Shown here piece after piece: positions 13,401-23,700 of a DNA stretch of 64,000 nucleotides. The notes below the pieces were generated by a model. That model ran no database searches. It was given only the letters and a program-made list of their open reading frames with translations, and was not told where the DNA came from. The DNA is from Sipunculus nudus. Lineage: Eukaryota; Annelida; Sipuncula; Golfingiida; Sipunculidae. The stretch lies in NCBI GenBank assembly GCA_026874595.1, contig CM049316.1, positions 55,685,676-55,749,675 of the forward strand, written 5' to 3'. Numbering within the stretch: position 1 is the first letter of the stretch; each line of letters opens with the position of its first letter. A program made the position numbers and the translations under genes.

Positions 13401-16400
13401 TGGATAAGTCTGGCATATAAAGCCTAATAAAGTTACATAGATAATGACTTTATCAACTTTAGAAGTTAATTTTGGGAAATTTATTAAAAGTGACTAAAAA
13501 ACAAATTCTATGAGGACCTGAACCTGCTCAAAGACTAATACATATGAGTACCACAAATGATACACCGGGAAGGAAAATTTCTTCTTTGTGATCTTACATT
13601 TATCAGTACTTAGTTTCAGTGCTGAGATTTACTTGATATAACAACCAATGATTCAAGGAATGCCTTTTAGGCACTGACTTTTAGAAATGTGTGCAGTTCC
13701 CCTTAAATCCAAGGCAACATTATGTTCAAATTTTATATGGCAACTTGTTCTGGAGGTAAACCAATTACAACACATGAAATATGACCAGTTTTAGAGCAAT
13801 AAGAGCATTAACCTTTCAGTTAAAAGATTCCAAGATCATTCCCAAAGCCAGTCACTGAAGCAAATATGAAATCTAAATATATCTTCATAGATTTGCTGCA
13901 GTGCTCCAATAACAGGGTATGTCATCTAGTTTAATACTGTATTGTGAAAACCTGAAATCCAGAAGGAACGATGATCCCACATAAAAAATAACTAGTGGTG
14001 TGCCAACTAATCGACTGTATTAATGATTGGTTGTTTTCTTTCATAATTGATTAAATCAACTGCATTTTGGTATAAATGATCAAAACCATTATGTATGTAC
14101 ATCCAAAGAAGTCACATTATCCCATTAAAATGTTTTATTCTGTCAGATATATAAGAAAGACAGGTCAGAAAAAAGTGCACAGCATTAAAACTTAACCTTG
14201 CACAACAAATAAGTGTCAACAACCCGGCCATTATCTTGACATTTCAACTTGATGTACAAGTTTCACAGAATAAACTCTGTCAATATTTTAGGTGTAATTC
14301 TATACAGCATATTTAAAGGTAATACATATGGTACATGTAACAATCGATTAATAATTGATCATCAGTTGTTTTCTATCTTTCAATTATCAAATAAGATTTA
14401 TAACTGATTAATACCACTAATAATTAAGTACATATTATTTTAAATTATAGTATATGCTGCATCCTCTCCACTGACCATGCTTAGCACTTTCTTGAGGCAA
14501 ATAAATAACTCACCTTAATGGATGTAAACACATCTGGTGGCAGGCTGTCGTTTATTTTGTCCTTCAGATAAATCAGAAAATGAAGACATATTTCCTTCCT
14601 TAAAGCTGGCTGATCTTGTGCTGGAACAGCAAAAATACAAATGATCATTAAAAATATTAAAATCAAATTGAAACTTAAAAATACTATTGAGGTACTATTG
14701 AGGCTTACCTTGCATAATATCTTTCATACTTAAATATTCTACTGCAAGGGTGGTGAGAATCAAAGGGTCTGACATATTATGTCAGGTATCTGATATGACA
14801 CACCATAAATAATTTATCACCTCTTCAGCTTATTAATCCCTAGAGTTTGGCAATTTTCAGGGATATTTTTTCTAGCTATATTACATACATATATATATAT
14901 ATATAATAATAATATTTGTCAAGAAGGATTGTAGAACACTACTAAAATTGTGCAAATTTACTCTCAACCAAATTTTTTATATTGTTTATCGTAACTTTTG
15001 TTTTCATAAATTATGTAAAATAGCATGCTAAAAAATTGCTAGCTCATGCTGTCATGAAACTACCAGATCAGCTGAAAGACAATGGCAGACACTCCTATGA
15101 ATTCAGTACAGAGACCATTGTACAGGCAGAGCTTTGTGAGCAAGAGCTTACTTTCATGGCTTAAAAAGTGTCACTGAACTTGGATGTAGTCCTTCAAACC
15201 TTCATTTAAACTTCCCGCAGGTATAACAAATGTGAATTGACGTTGTCTGCTTGTATAATTTATGCATGTAGATATTTCTATGACAAATACTGAAAAATTT
15301 TGACATTCATTGTTAAAATCAAACATTGTGATCCTTTTAATAGCAATCCATGCTGAATGGTGGTTAAAATTTGTCAATGAATCTGTTTCATATGATAAGA
15401 CATACATAAACACACACACACAAGATTTAGTGCAAGGAAATGCAAAGGAATCATTTTACACATTTTGCACACTAAAAATGCATGAGTTCTATAAAGTTTT
15501 GCAGATTGTTTGCCAAACCATGTTACCATATAGGAATGAAATTATGTTTCTAAGCTTACTGGGTAAATTGTGATGCATACTTACCTTGTTTCATGCAAAA
15601 TCTGAAGGCATCTAAAGTTGCACTACTAATATCAAGTTTCAAAAACCTAAAAACACAGAATAACACATATTGATTAAAACTTGTGCTCCTAAAGAAAAGC
15701 AAACCATCTTTTCAATGTAATATTATAGCCTGGAGGCAAAGTTAATCAGTTAAAGTAAATTTTTTCTCAGTATTTTCTGCTCCAGTCATTGATAATATAT
15801 CTTGCCTTACTTCTTATAATACAAACTACTGCACCATTTTCAAAAGTAATATACAAGAATAATTACTGATGTAAGATGGAAAATTTATGATGGAAGCATT
15901 AAATCATATCAGCTCCTGTTTGAAAGCACGTGCATGATGATGTTTAGGCCATACAGGGATAAAAATAAGCCCTCAACGAGATGCGCATCAGATGTTTTTT
16001 CATTTTAGTATAAGCACTGAAAACACACAGTGCAGCTTCTTAAGCAAAGTTTACTGTGCAGTCACAAGCAGTAAGTAAAGCAAAAATGTCATATTAATCT
16101 AAAAAAGATTAAGGAAATTAATGCAAAACTTTTCATTAAATAAAAATAACATTTCATTTTAATTTTGTATTTTCAGATTCACCAACCATTTTAAAAGTGA
16201 TTCACTTCTTGTTGAAACATCAGGTGATATTTTCATGTGGCGCTCCTTCCCATGAATATTTTGAACTAAACGTAGCAATAGTTTGTTAAAATGTTCCTGT
16301 TTGGGAATCACAGTGGTTATATCAGTTCCATTCTTGACCTTATCCCACTCAAGAAGGCAGCCATACAGGCCTCCAAGTGCTTCAAGCTCCTTTTCCCTTT

Positions 16401-16477
16401 CAGCAGAAGAAAGAATGGTGTCCAGAAACTCTTGGACATCTTCCACACCCATCATATGATCAAATCAATGGTTTCTC
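1480..16477 (-). CDS. HEAT/ARM-repeat-like protein, partial (8 coding exons; 3' end leaves window)
   Basis: I do not recognise the gene. Exons read on the minus strand with consistent phase: 16477-16187 (22 nt of 5'UTR, ATG at 16455), 15646-15585, 14620-14514, 13360-13232, 4628-4577, 4034-3949, 2329-2189 and 1626-1480. These give about 331 residues. All donors are GT and all acceptors AG; the first donor (GTTGGT) is weak but is the only one that keeps phase. The product is all-helical in appearance, with alternating Leu/Val-rich helices. It includes WQAKHGAIMG split across the exon 5/6 junction, SHDQLCIRDEAVRVYSSYL, and an acidic Glu-rich tail; these look like HEAT/ARM repeats. An AG acceptor 22 nt upstream of the ATG shows a noncoding first exon lies further upstream, toward RPP40. 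The last exon may splice at 1479 (donor GTATGT) or run to a stop at 1471-1473. The family normally looks longer, so continuation past the window edge is more likely. The intron between exons 4 and 5 (8.6 kb) holds a DIRS retrotransposon in the same orientation. Exon structure is fairly secure; function is unknown. Confidence 0.7.
3160..3534. mobile_element. hAT-like MITE
   Basis: Starts TAGTGGTGTGCC and ends CCACTA. It is flanked by 8-bp near-duplicates GTTAATAC (3152-3159) and GATAATAC (3535-3542). The interior is full of ATTAATCGATT-type palindromic AT sequence. It is noncoding and related to 13993-14419. Confidence 0.6.
3560..3870. repeat. Dispersed repeat with DR1-like motif and ACGG tract
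   Basis: Related to 44760-45250. It contains TGACCTTTGACCT (3662-3674), then a GACGGACAGACAGACGG-type tract (about 3808-3831), and ends in a CACAATACGT motif that is also near 45245. Confidence 0.5.
4195..4360. repeat. Dispersed MITE-like repeat, copy 1
   Basis: Shares ACCTTGAAATT...TGACC, ACCTCGAT, GCGAGGTCT and GTGGTCTCTA blocks with 12560-12742 in the same order. It is noncoding. Confidence 0.45.
4868..5070. repeat. 5' part of the tandem-repeat element interrupted by the DIRS insertion
   Basis: Begins ACTAGATGTGTCGGAACGACA with two short hairpins (TGTCG/CGACA; TGCCCCCATCTGGGGCA). It continues into a unit of the same family as the 180-bp array at 11480-12210 (GGTCAACTGGGA, ACTGGTCATTAT, TCTGCCCACA). 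Confidence 0.6.
5113..5275. repeat. DIRS left inverted terminal repeat
   Basis: Reverse complement of 10331-10495 with few differences, for example CGAATGCGG-free core and TAGGCCTATCATC versus GATGATAGGCCTA. An outer extension (5071-5112, with GGGGAGGGGAATGG on its complement) is absent from the right repeat but is found again in the internal complementary region. Confidence 0.85.
5316..5440. repeat. DIRS internal complementary region
   Basis: The first part (about 5325-5383) is the reverse complement of the left outer end (5071-5135). The second part (about 5383-5430) is the reverse complement of the right outer end (10455-10507). The two join at a shared GTTTT. In DIRS elements such a block templates end joining into a circle. 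Confidence 0.8.
5477..6529 (-). CDS. DIRS tyrosine recombinase
   Basis: Open frame of 350 codons. The phage-integrase-type catalytic residues are present in order: box I Arg in ATSGRRAEF (about residue 130), box II HxxR as HEVR in TAHEVRAIASSFA (about residue 265), and the nucleophilic Tyr in TFTQFYLQEV (about residue 295). The KSLRGGRKKLFIS stretch between them is basic, as expected for DNA contact. The frame overlaps the RNase H frame by 49 nt, as is usual for DIRS elements. The enzyme would insert a circular DNA intermediate. This is the best-preserved frame of the element. Confidence 0.85.
   Translation of the reverse strand: MYDSRWVIFSRWARRIDPLDPPVQSLLDFLLHLLQDKLLSFPPIRGYRAALLSLLRPLRRDSVLLYPVVSDFLQGVRARSSRSRYVVPPWRLDVVPLHLCGAPYVPLCSAHLLHLSRKTAFLLALATSGRRAEFHALLADPKFSLIAADGSSADFHFPPDFYRKSQSDYDPAISWHVPALPNGPYRFGATNCVRALRYYLKATKSLRGGRKKLFISSKLGAADKEISPITISNWIKAAIINAHDSLCPAELQSFHVTAHEVRAIASSFANLSGVSPAALVKMGIWKSPSTFTQFYLQEVRLHDSGLYAMGPVVAAGTIVNVTCTASSTSTHVRPATCLQTSSSAVNSTTC
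6481..8350 (-). pseudogene. DIRS reverse transcriptase-RNase H, frame-disrupted
   Basis: The RT N-terminal part lies at about 8350-7945 in more than one frame (WRPIIDLKRLNAF, IDLTDLYFHVPIHP, LRFAYGY). A long frame from about 7890 to 6481 continues with the RT active-site region, then RNase H (FTIFTDASQMGWGAHL, INVLELRAV, VMTDNTTVLAYINRQGG, HVRGAVNVLADALSR). After that comes the conserved DIRS segment starting GTPDFDLF. The motif expected to be YxDD reads YLDH at about 7860-7871. Frame changes around 7950-8060 and the altered catalytic motif suggest an inactive RT. The 461-codon count for the long frame includes a non-ATG start. Confidence 0.78.
8340..10220 (-). pseudogene. DIRS ORF1 (gag-like), frame-disrupted
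   Basis: The ATG at 10220 opens a Cys-rich N-terminus with paired CxxC motifs (CSSCGASL, CLGC, CYYC) that resembles the zinc-ribbon start of DIRS/Ngaro ORF1 proteins. It continues in overlapping frames at 9586-9305, 9308-8781 and 8856-8347, including IWQASAHACAELQHLAWRLVEDC. No single frame spans it, so it is either spliced or frameshifted. A GTAAGT donor-like site on the minus strand at about 9585-9590 would allow an intron. The product would package element RNA. Confidence 0.6.
10331..10507. repeat. DIRS right inverted terminal repeat
   Basis: Inverted copy of the left repeat, from AATAAGTGGC to the outer end ATAAAAC at 10507. It lies upstream of the gag-like frame, so it should carry the element's promoter. 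Confidence 0.85.
10540..11395. repeat. Three-copy tandem array, about 305-bp unit
   Basis: GACCAAGATTTTG-type landmarks recur near 10678, 10982 and 11289. Each copy also carries TTCCTGAGAnATnAG and CCGATAAAAA. One copy has GGTGGCGCCACC (11115). The array ends in an ACGGACGGA/ACAGACAG tract at about 11390-11425. Confidence 0.7.
11480..12260. repeat. Four-copy tandem array, about 180-bp unit
   Basis: AGTCCGTACA-type landmarks at 11651, 11831, 12018 and 12198 give periods of 180, 187 and 180. Each unit has TGGTCATTATCTGCCCACAC and a TTTTCATGAAA palindrome. It is noncoding. Confidence 0.75.
12560..12742. repeat. Dispersed MITE-like repeat, copy 2
   Basis: Partner of 4195-4360. It starts ACAGTTAACCCTTG and ends in AGTGAGGTTTTAT, roughly inverted ends. 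The ORFs just upstream (12348-12552) are overlapping on the same strand and look like repeat sequence, not exons. Confidence 0.45.
13993..14419. mobile_element. hAT-like MITE, second copy
   Basis: TAGTGGTGTGCC start and CCACTA end as at 3160-3534, with ATTGATTAA-rich interior. The flanking 8-mers match poorly, so the copy is older. Confidence 0.5.
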
Positions 16478-17718
16478 CTGTAAAAAAATACAAACAATAT
16501 CACCATCTGGAAATTAGATATTCTTTATACACTCAAGATGAGCTAAATGGCCTGTTGGTCTGGCTGGAATGTGTGGTTAAGAATTATATTTGTGAAGTCT
16601 GAAGAGAATATTTGTGACTTATGGTCCACTGAATCTAAATGATAATGATACTACATGGTCCCGACTGAAAAAAGGAAACCAGTTTTGGTAAAAGGAAACT
16701 GTTCACTTTAAAACAGCAAAACAAAATCTAGTTCGGACATAGCAAGTCTCATGTCACAAGCTGTCTTGCAAGAGACTTCACTCTTGTACATTCTGATTTT
16801 TTACAAGTATGTCCAAACTTTTCATTAAAGTAAAGCTCAAAGGGAGCTTATTTGACTTGTGACCAGCATCCAACTAACTTATATAACATTTTTGCATATT
16901 TATTTACACTGGTTCTCATTTACTAAATGATGTACTATACAGCCTACACATACATTTTATGCGTTTCAATGGCTTTCATACAATAAAAAGTAAACTGTGA
17001 GGGAATTTATACCTTAAAGTCTGTAAACAGATGTCAACATTAGATCAATAGATCAATTCTGTTGCCAGAAAAACAGAAACCACACCAGCGCGGAGACCAC
17101 AGGGCCATGTTGTTACCTTTTATTTTTACTGACAGCTAACCAGCCTAGTTCATGTGTGCATAGACCACCGGCTCAGAAAACAGGCCCGACATGATACATG
17201 GCTACGACAAAAATAGTCTTAATGTCATAAGAGGTTGGTGGAGCAGGAACACAGTACGTGGGAGAAAAATTCGATCTATTATTTAATAAGAGTAGGTCAA
17301 TACCAGTCTATTACCAGAGTATACATCATTAAGTGTATACTCTTTCTTTAAGCATTAATGACTTAAACAATAAATAAATTATAATAATATCCAAACAACA
17401 ATATCCATCATTTATACACTATGAAAGTGCTTCGTGCACTCTTCAAAAGACTTAATATATATCACTACATCTAACCTAATATCAGTGATTATTCCTAGAC
17501 CAGGACAGGTTTGGGGGATTCTTATTTTCGTTTCAGGTTCGTTCACACTGGCCCCTGTACTGTTTTACAGATTCTCCACCATTGCTAGTCTGCGGTTCTG
17601 TTGGCTCACGGGCAACACACGTCTGCTCCCGTCTCCAGCAGTTTGTTTGGGTATCGCGGAGTGTTTGCATTCCTGTAATTTCATTGGTTGATATTACCAT
17701 AAACTGCTGAACCGCAAT
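16478..17718. promoter_or_regulatory. Putative divergent promoter region between the HEAT-like gene and RPP40
   Basis: The minus-strand gene needs an upstream noncoding exon (acceptor at 16478-16479), and RPP40 starts at 17719 on the plus strand. This makes a head-to-head pair. Just upstream of the RPP40 ATG there is an inverted CCAAT box (ATTGG, 17683-17687) and a locally higher G+C content (about 17570-17760). The ATG itself lies in CAATATGGCCGCG, which is close to a YY1-like start element. No TATA box is obvious. Transcription starts cannot be placed from sequence alone. Confidence 0.45.
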
Positions 17719-20700
17719 ATGGCCGCGTCCTTCGAGGCACCCGGCGACAAGCTTGTATTTGAAAGATCGTCATTTCTCCATCCTAATTCAAGCCATGATA
17801 GAATCATTGATGAACATTATTTCAATAGCTGTGTATGTTTTCACATGTACCTGAACTACTTTATGTAAGCCCTTCTAAACAGGAGAACAACAGGAGGATT
17901 CCACATGGGCGATAATCGGTGCAATCATGGGTTAATCAGTCGTTGATTGGGCCAGGAGTCAACCCACCCCCCACACTCACACTGCCTTTTCCTCGCACGT
18001 ATCTTCAGAAACACAAAAGTAAACTTAGTGAATAAGATGTCCAAACTACATAGGTGGACAGTGGTATAAACTGTCATCTCATTGACATCTTCTGGGGGAT
18101 ACCAGTCGATTCGTCACCACAGTCATTTCGTCACCAATTTACATGCGGTACCAAATGGTCAATTCGTCACCAATATTTTGTATGATAAAATGTTATCTAT
18201 TACAATTAAAATTAAAACACACAATGTTACCTATACTGAAAAGTTTGGTTGTTGATTCTTTTAATTAACAGCTCAGGATACACCATGCAAGGAGTGGATT
18301 ACATATAAATACAAACATTGCGCAGCATGGCCAACTGGCCGCCAATGGTATTCAGGGCTATTTACGTCACTGCTCACCGCAAACGATTCCCTCGCGACAG
18401 CCCGCTTGAAATGTTCTTTTATTTCACACACGCAGGTGTTTTCGTTAAATAAAATCCACGTCCACAATTGAAACAGAGAAACAAGTCACCAAAAGAACTT
18501 TCTAAAATCTTTAACAGCCTTTGCAGAGTATAAAGTCATGAATGACACAACACATCCCCTATATTCAGAATTCCGTTTTTTACCTTCAGGTAAACGCCTA
18601 GATACAATATTCTGCAGAACAACTCGTTTTAAAAAATCTCTCGTACCACACAGTATTAAACTTTTAACTCACAACCCTTTTAGAAATTTAATGTTTTGAA
18701 TTATGTGTTTTACCTGCAGAATTATCTGTTTTATCATTTTTACATGCTTAATTTTACATGCATAGTCAATATGTTATGTGTGATTTTTATGTACATGTAT
18801 TTTTATGTATTATTTTTATGTATTTATCTATCTATTTACTTATTATTTTTTTTTTTTATGTAATGAATTGCAAGTCAATGACAAATTCCGGGAACTGAAG
18901 GCTAATAAATGTTATCTTATCTTATCTTATCTTATCTTAAAAGTTTTTTTTTTTTTGCAGTAACTATTTTCCCAGCCATATTTCATTCTTCTGTCAATCA
19001 ATATTCTGTTCTTCTGTCATTCCCTATGCATTTGAATTGCTGATTTTAAGAACGTGCCCGGCCAAGTCCAGCCTGTTGCATTTTGATGGTGACTTCGTCA
19101 CCAATTTCCTTTGGTGATGAAATGACTGTGGTGAAGAAATGACTGGTTCCCCTTTTGGGTCTTCCTGAAAACAAATATGCATGTATGTGATAAAAAATCA
19201 TTTGGCATATACAAAATTTTGTCAAAAGTTTGTTTGACGAGAACATGAATATGCAAACGGGTAATCTTTCACTATATCCATTGATTCATGGCTAACAGTT
19301 CATTTAATTTATATTTACAAATTCTTTTCATAAATATTTACATGTCTGCTGCCAGAACAGTATTATTGATTGCCAGTGGTTTAATATATTTGCTGAGAAC
19401 TTATGAAATGTGTGAGTGGAATGATTCTTTCCAAAATGTCAGGGCAGAAAGAACTTTGAAAGAAAATTGATTAATGCAGTCTTACTTGAAAAGTAAAGGG
19501 TAACATTCTGGTTGTGGTTCAATAAACGCCAACCTCTTATAAACCATTTCCACTTCTGATTCACTGGTTTGTCTTTCTGACTTATCTAGCTACCAGTGCT
19601 ATGGACAAGTAAATGGGACTTGTTGCTTCAGCCATAGGGGTATGTGTTCATCCCCATTTGTGTGTGTATGTTTATGTGTTTTTTCATAACATAACTCACA
19701 CAATCATGAACAGACTTATGAAATTTTCAGGTTATTTTGGGATAATGCTAATTAAGAATCAGTAAGATTTTGGTGTAGATCCAATACATGGTATGGATTC
19801 AAGAACGTCATCAAGGAATATTCAGAAATATACTCATGCTTAAATGAACCTGCACATATGAATGAAAATAAGTGATTGCTAACATGTTTTTTTGAGCATT
19901 CTACAATATGGTCTCCCCCCTCCCCACATGGCCTGCATTCCTAAAAATGCAGATTTTTAGTTAAGAAAAAATGAAGGACTGTTACTTAGAAATATAAGGC
20001 AATAACTGTTTGTTCTTACAATGAGACAATATGTAACAGTGTAATAACAGCTGTGGTCAAAACTTATAAAATAAATGACTTCTTTTCACTTCGGAAAAAA
20101 AGAGAACAATTTATATCATATTATATACATTTATATTTTAGATGGAGATGATTGTACCTACGCCTTGTGATGTAATACCTGCCTGTCAAGATCTGAGAGA
20201 GACTTTCTACTATCAGATCCAGCAGCTTCCCGTGTATCAGCTGATGAATAAAGAATTTATAGAAGCATTTGTAAAGAAAGGTAATGAGGGGGGAGCTTCA
20301 AAATTTGGGTCCTTTGTTTATCACAGTTACTGGTATCTGAAAATCTGTAAAATAAGTTATAATAAATATATTCCCTTTTGTGTTTAATTTGCTCAGCATT
20401 TTTTTCTCAATATTTTTCTTTCCCATTTTTATACTGCATTTTATATCATATCACAATACAATGTATGCCTGGATGTCATAGAAAAGATGAACAGTTTTAC
20501 TGATTAATAAATTAATATATGACTGAAAGCATGAGCATTTAAGAAATATGTACAAATTATGAATTGCTCACTATATAAAAAAATATTTCCATTATAAGCA
20601 CAGTTATAAGGATTATTCTTATTTTTTTTTAAATAAAATAAATGGAATTTGGAAAAACATTTCTTCAGGTTCTGTAAAAAATTTAAAATAATGTACGGTA

Positions 20701-23700
20701 ATCCTTGAAATAATATTAACATTTATATTTTAAGTCGACCATTTGTCTTGAGCAAATTGTTCAGTTATGACATTAAGGAAATATACTCTTTGTGTTTACA
20801 GGAAAATTATACATGTTAACCTGTGATACCCCTGTAGACACATCAAATAGTGCAGCAATCCTACCCACAGGTAAGAGTAATCACACCAAGGTGTTATATG
20901 ATTAGATTCAGCAGTAAAAAATCCCCAACCATGTACATGAACAAAAGATGGGGGACAGTGTTAGCATGGCTTTCATTAACAATTTTAGGGATTATTGGAT
21001 ATTTTATAAAGGGAAAAACATGATGTTGCTGCCAGCGGGTAAATCATGTTACATTTCACAATCCTGATGTAAAAAAAATGGATGGTGGGACTGGACATTG
21101 AGTATTAATGGGGACAAGCCTTCCAGCCTGATTTTGATGGCTAGATCGGAACGTGTCACTTTCATGCTTCTCACTGATGGGCCGGGTTGGGGTGGGAGTG
21201 GGGGGTGGGGGGTTTGTTTAGGATAGGGGGGGGGGGGAAGGATGAGGCCTATCAGCATCCAGTTTTGGACTAGGCCTCTGGCTGCCAAATATAAAATACC
21301 CAGACACCATGCTTGGTGTACAGTGAAGGCCTGCTGTATCATAAAGGACATGTTAAAATATGAATGATTGTCACTTACAGAACCATTTTGTGTTACAGAA
21401 CCAGGCAAGGTGATGTTTATGTGATCACAAACCAGAAAACTAAATAGAAAAAAGATTGCAATTTTAGGATTTCTTTCTTTAAATTAAATTTCCATGATGT
21501 TTCATGTGTAGTGTATTAAATACCATTGGGTTCAGATCAGATTATAGACATAATGTAAAATTTTCGATTGTTACTGCAAATAGGTAAAATTCCTAAATGT
21601 TTCTTCTTTTAAGGAGTTTTGGTAATGCATCTTAACAAGGACACATATGAGAAGCTTGGAATAGTTGGACAGCCATCAATTTACAGAAGAAAAAAAAAGA
21701 AACAGTTTGGTGAGTAGTGTGTGAGTTTACATATTAGCTAAACCCATATACTGTAAAAGTGGTTTTGTTGGCGGGGTTTTAATTTTGAGCTTTTAGTGGA
21801 AGCTAGTTTTGCACTAAATAAAGAACACCTGTTTTTTCCATGCAATCATCTGCCACTTGAAAGATGGCAGCATTTTTGCCTTGCACAGTAACGTGGGTCT
21901 GGTAATCCCCATTTGCGGGGTCGCTTTTCAAGAGCTGAAGCTTCTCCATTCCAGATGTCAAAATTGTCATGAGTTAGTAGGAAGTGATATCTCAGCTAAT
22001 CCCAGCTTATTTAAAGTGATATATGTAGAAACAACTATAAAACATGTCCTTTGCAGGCCTTTAGAACCCCCCTCATAATGGTTTTGGAGTACAACCGAGG
22101 TGAGACCAAGCCGAGATATTTGTCAGCTCTGTCTCTTGTTCAGACATGGTGGGCTTTTTCCATAGTTAGAAGTCAGTTGTTGTTGTTGAGCAATTCTCCA
22201 ATTTACTAATATGTAAAACAGTGTGACTGGGTAAAGTATAATTATATCATCAAAGCCAGATATATATGTATTGTTTACACCTTGCTGTCACAATACTCAG
22301 TCACCCGTATCATGTACACGGTCACACAGAGCTGAGCTTCTAAGGTGGGACATAGGTTGCACTACAAGCTAGTCTCTTATATGATCGTTTAAATATTTTA
22401 ATAATTTGATACAAAATGAATTACCTGTACATACTGATTTGCTAAACAATTCAAATTGCGCTAATGCTGTAAAATGGAAAATGTGCAAAAAATCTGACAC
22501 ACCAAATTAATCACTTACACAGTATGTAAGAATGAAAGAATGGAGTATATTTGAAATCAATGAATTCCAAACCTTTGTATCAATTAATTTAGATATAATT
22601 AATCTGATCTTACGGCATGGTGCCTTCATGATTTTTTTTTCAGCTGCATTATTTAAAACATGTAGTCACAGTGGCATTGTTCAGTAAAACACAACTAAAT
22701 ATATACATTTTAACTTCAGAGTTCAGCTTTAAATGGCTGTCTAGGCCTATAGGATGTTTCCAAAAGATGGTATGAATGTTTTGTCTTGTAACAGCTAGCT
22801 AAGAGTTGATAATACTTAAACTAAATTAGAATAATCTAATCGTGTAATAATTTAACCTTGTAGCTTGTGTTTGTTTGTAAATAACATTATAATATTGCAT
22901 TAATTTATTTGAAAACCTTAGCTTCTTGGTTTTTTACAGTGTTATGTGATTTTTTTAACATTTTCAGTTGTAAGTATTAACCTCACAGAAACCTGTTTCA
23001 CACCAGGGAAGAAAAACTATGAACGAGTGTGCAGGTCACTTAAAAAAGAAGAGAACATGAGCTTTGACTTTCATATGTGCTGGCAGCCTAAAGGTGATTT
23101 TTAAATCTGTTACAATGCATTGTATAGAGATATCATCTTTTTTTATTTCTCATTTCACTTACCCCTGCTTACAAAGGCTTACATTTGCTGTGAAGGGCCA
23201 CGAGGGGCATGGTGCCCTTTGTGGTTGTAAACAGCGAAGGCCGTTGTTGCAAGCAGTGGGCAAATATTATCAGTTAGAGTAAATTGCCATGACTATGTGT
23301 AAGGAGTGTAGAAATTGTGTTATTCATTTAACTTTATAAACAAGTCATGTCACAATTAATTACTGATTATAAAAGAAACTATCAATATATCTGCTGTTTT
23401 TACCTTTAAAACTTACACTTCTTTTATGCTGATAAACACAAGTCATATAAAAGTATTTCTGTATTCATTTATGTTCTCTTTATCAATTAATACTTAAAAT
23501 TATTTTGCATTAAATGTTTTTCTTCAGACTTCCATGCTGATATATTATTTTAAAATTTTATTACAGATGAGAAGATTTGTCCAAGTTCTGTTGGTGTATA
23601 TTTTGAGCGCTTTGGGTTCAAGTGTAAAGTACATACACTCAGAGGAAAAGTGCATGATCTGAACCCTACACCAGTCCCAGTTATAAAAAGTACAGCCATC

